Made by a program: the position numbers and the translations under genes
Notes under the pieces: generated by a model
Told to the model about the DNA's origin: nothing
Database searches by the model: none
The model's input: the letters and a program-made list of their open reading frames with translations, nothing else
Assembly (NCBI GenBank): GCA_016838795.1
Contig: JAEHKQ010000246.1
Span: 1 to 7,153 of the forward strand
Length of the DNA: 7,153 bases
Direction: 5' to 3'
Origin: Nitrosopumilales archaeon
GTDB taxonomy: Archaea; Thermoproteota; Nitrososphaeria; Nitrososphaerales; Nitrosopumilaceae
Shown: positions 5,665 to 7,153 of the stretch, piece after piece
Layout of the letters: each line of letters opens with the position of its first letter
How positions within the stretch are numbered: position 1 is the first letter of the stretch

Positions 5665-6500
5665 TTAAACAGCCTCTCAATTGCTTTGATGTTTAGACTT
5701 TTCTTTACTAATTTACTTAACTTGTCAATCTCTCTGTCTATTTTGTCGACGTTTTTCTTATTCCAACTAAGTCCCTTTGCTTTACCACTTAAGGAATCTT
5801 CTTCCGGTAGATCTAGTTTTGTCATTGGAATAACTCCAAAAATAGGTTTCTTGGTAATTTGTGTTAGTTTCGAAAAGCCTGGTTTTAAAATATGAAGATC
5901 ACCTCTGAATTTATTTATTACAAAACCTTTGACAAGTTTTTGATATTTTTTATCTAATAGAGCAAGTGTGCCAACAATGCTTGCAAATGAACCTCCTCTG
6001 TCAATATCAGTTATTAAAAGAACTGGTGATTTTGTATGCTCTGCTATCTTCATGTTTGCAATATCAAATTTTTGTAGATTAATTTCCGCTGGAGACCCTG
6101 CTCCTTCCAAAATAATCAAATCATGATCTTTGGTTAATGTTTTCAAAGAACCTTTTACTAAATTGATTCCTTTGGTATTTACAAATTTATTGTAAAATTC
6201 TGTTGCATGCATTTTACGAAATCGTTTTCCTCTCAAATAAATAAGACTATAGTAGTTCCCACGAGGTTTTAGCAAAATTGGGTTAAGATCAGGTGTGATC
6301 TTGCACCTTGCCGCTATGGCCTGAATGGCTTGAGCACGTGAAATTTCAAAACCATTTCCTCGATAGACGTAATTCGACATATTTTGGGATTTGAATGGTA
6401 CTGTATTATATCCTGCATCGGAAAAAATTCTACACAAAGCTACGACAAGTGTAGTCTTACCAGCTCCTGATGATGTTCCTTGAACCATTAATGACTTCAT
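5661..6500 (-). CDS. cobQ: Cobyric acid synthase, synthetase domain only (CobQ/CbiP lacking its glutaminase domain)
   Basis: Normal CobQ amidates four side chains of adenosylcobyrinic acid a,c-diamide with ATP and glutamine, using an N-terminal dethiobiotin-synthetase-like ATPase fused to a C-terminal class I glutaminase (GATase_3), about 480-500 residues in all. This protein has 279. The N-terminal half is complete: P-loop GTSSGAGKTT (8-17), FKSQNMS (36-42), ISRAQAIQAIAA (53-64), LNPILLKP (72-79), EGAGSPAEINL (132-142), DIDRGGSFAS (165-174), INKFRGD (195-201), GVIP (222-225) and LPEEDSL (231-237). A lysine-rich tail ending in LVKKSLNIKAIERLFN then closes the protein where SNFTDFDPL-like and GATase sequence would be expected. 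The ATG overlaps the cobD stop (ATGA) and the stop overlaps the cbiB start, so no decayed GATase remains in between. Glutaminase may be supplied by another protein, or free ammonia may be used. The cobyric acid synthase family is certain; the amide donor is unknown. Confidence 0.9.
   Translation of the reverse strand: MKSLMVQGTSSGAGKTTLVVALCRIFSDAGYNTVPFKSQNMSNYVYRGNGFEISRAQAIQAIAARCKITPDLNPILLKPRGNYYSLIYLRGKRFRKMHATEFYNKFVNTKGINLVKGSLKTLTKDHDLIILEGAGSPAEINLQKFDIANMKIAEHTKSPVLLITDIDRGGSFASIVGTLALLDKKYQKLVKGFVINKFRGDLHILKPGFSKLTQITKKPIFGVIPMTKLDLPEEDSLSGKAKGLSWNKKNVDKIDREIDKLSKLVKKSLNIKAIERLFN
5673..5678 (-). promoter_or_regulatory. Shine-Dalgarno-like site before the TTG start of cbiB
   Basis: The minus strand reads GAGAGG inside the last codons of cobQ, eight bases before the TTG at 5664. 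It supports the TTG start over the ATG at 5646, but it also encodes Glu-Arg in the CobQ tail, so the match may be incidental. Confidence 0.35.
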
Positions 6501-7153
6501 TTCAGATTCATTAAGGCCTTGACAAGCTTCTGATTTTCTTTTCTTGTTTTAACTGCAATTCTGATGTAGTTGTTGTTTAACCCACGAAATGTAGATGCAT
6601 CACGAATTAAAATTTTTTTCTTTAATAGTTTTTTTTGTATTGTTTTTGATTTTTGTTTTGTTTTAATTAGAATAAAATTTGCCGCAGCATCATGGCATTC
6701 AAATCCAACAATTTTAGCAATTGAGTTTTTCAGATATAGTGATTCTTTTTTAATTATTTTCTTAGTTTTGTCAAGATAAGATGTAGAACAAAGTGCAGCC
6801 CCTGCCGCATATTGTGCTAATCCGCTAACATTCCAAGGAATTTTTAGCTTATTTAGAGTGAAAATGATTGGTTTACTTGCAATACCATATCCAATTCTAA
6901 TTCCAGCAAGTCCAAAGGATTTAGTCATCGAACGCAAAATGAAAAGATTTGGAAATTTTTTGACTTGTTTGATTATTGATTCATTTAAGTCAGGTACAAG
7001 TTCTATAAACGTTTCATCAACAAAAACAATTGTTGATTTTTTCTTTGAGATTTTTATTATTTTCAATAATTTACTTTTTGAGAGTAATTCTCCTGTGGGA
7101 TTATTTGGATTACAAACAAAAACACATCCATTTTTTGGAATTTTTTGTACAAA
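6497..7153 (-). CDS. cobD: Threonine-phosphate decarboxylase-like PLP enzyme (CobD/HisC family), C-terminal 218 residues
   Basis: Fold-type I PLP enzyme. In this setting it most likely decarboxylates L-threonine O-3-phosphate to (R)-1-amino-2-propanol phosphate, which CbiB attaches to the corrin. The frame is open from the right edge, so the N-terminus and promoter lie outside; about 130-150 residues of a normal 350-residue protein are missing. Counting from the first codon in the window: NPNNPTG (15-21), VDETF (45-49, D46 binding the PLP pyridine nitrogen), RSMTKSFGLAGIRIGY (74-89) with the Schiff-base lysine K78 and phosphate-binding R86, and near the end YIRIAV with the substrate-carboxylate arginine R198. 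The stop overlaps the cobQ ATG by four bases (ATGA). Motifs alone do not separate CobD from histidinol-phosphate aminotransferase (HisC); the call rests on its place at the head of a cobalamin operon. Salmonella gene naming is used; Pseudomonas CobD is CbiB. Confidence 0.83.
   Translation of the reverse strand, partial: FVQKIPKNGCVFVCNPNNPTGELLSKSKLLKIIKISKKKSTIVFVDETFIELVPDLNESIIKQVKKFPNLFILRSMTKSFGLAGIRIGYGIASKPIIFTLNKLKIPWNVSGLAQYAAGAALCSTSYLDKTKKIIKKESLYLKNSIAKIVGFECHDAAANFILIKTKQKSKTIQKKLLKKKILIRDASTFRGLNNNYIRIAVKTRKENQKLVKALMNLK

Noticed and set aside
5661..5790. Frameshifted GATase domain hidden at the end of cobQ
   Set aside because: The cobQ stop is followed at once by cbiB, whose first residues already match its family, so there is no space for about 200 residues of glutaminase in any frame.
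3403..7153. Cobalamin riboswitch controlling the cobalamin operon
   Set aside because: All junctions inside the operon overlap, leaving no leader region, and the true 5' end is beyond the right edge. This class of riboswitch is also essentially bacterial.
6497..7153. Histidinol-phosphate aminotransferase (HisC) of histidine synthesis
   Set aside because: The motifs are shared between HisC and CobD, but the four following overlapping genes are all late cobalamin genes and CbiB needs the CobD product. HisC remains a possible alternative that phylogeny of the full-length protein could settle.

Overview
The window looks like chromosomal DNA from an archaeon, most probably a marine ammonia-oxidising Nitrososphaerota (Thaumarchaeota, Nitrosopumilus-like). 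The evidence is strongly AT-rich sequence with AAA/ATT-rich codon use, a group II chaperonin (thermosome), the archaeal/eukaryotic ribosomal proteins L44e and S27e, the archaeal cobalamin enzyme CobY in place of bacterial CobU, and promoters that fit leaderless transcripts (TATA-like boxes about 25-30 bases before an ATG with no Shine-Dalgarno). The genus is an inference. No mobile element, tRNA/rRNA or CRISPR array is visible, and no gene-free stretch exceeds about 75 bases.

Layout. Bases 1-1065 (minus) hold the first 355 codons of a thermosome subunit, cut by the left edge. Upstream of it on the same strand, 1107-2873 encodes an adenine deaminase-like amidohydrolase. A 71-base divergent promoter region (2874-2944) separates this from a two-gene plus-strand ribosomal operon, L44e (2945-3226) and S27e (3223-3420). 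The end of S27e overlaps, tail to tail, the last gene of a minus-strand cobalamin operon that runs from the right edge to 3403. In transcription order it reads cobD (threonine-phosphate decarboxylase-like, cut by the right edge), cobQ, cbiB, cobS, cobY. All four junctions in this operon overlap.

How the genes work together. The operon covers the late part of adenosylcobalamin synthesis. CobQ amidates the corrin side chains to give cobyric acid, and CobD supplies aminopropanol phosphate. CbiB attaches that to give cobinamide (phosphate), CobY activates it with GTP, and CobS joins it to the lower-ligand nucleoside at the membrane. 

Main oddities. CobQ consists only of its ATP-dependent synthetase half; the glutaminase (GATase) domain is absent and the next gene starts in its stop codon, so no remnant is present. 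The adenine deaminase homologue keeps its metal ligands but has lost three motifs that I remember as family signatures. The divergent ade/L44e promoter region is nearly mirror-symmetric, with a perfect 8-bp inverted repeat next to both TATA-like boxes.
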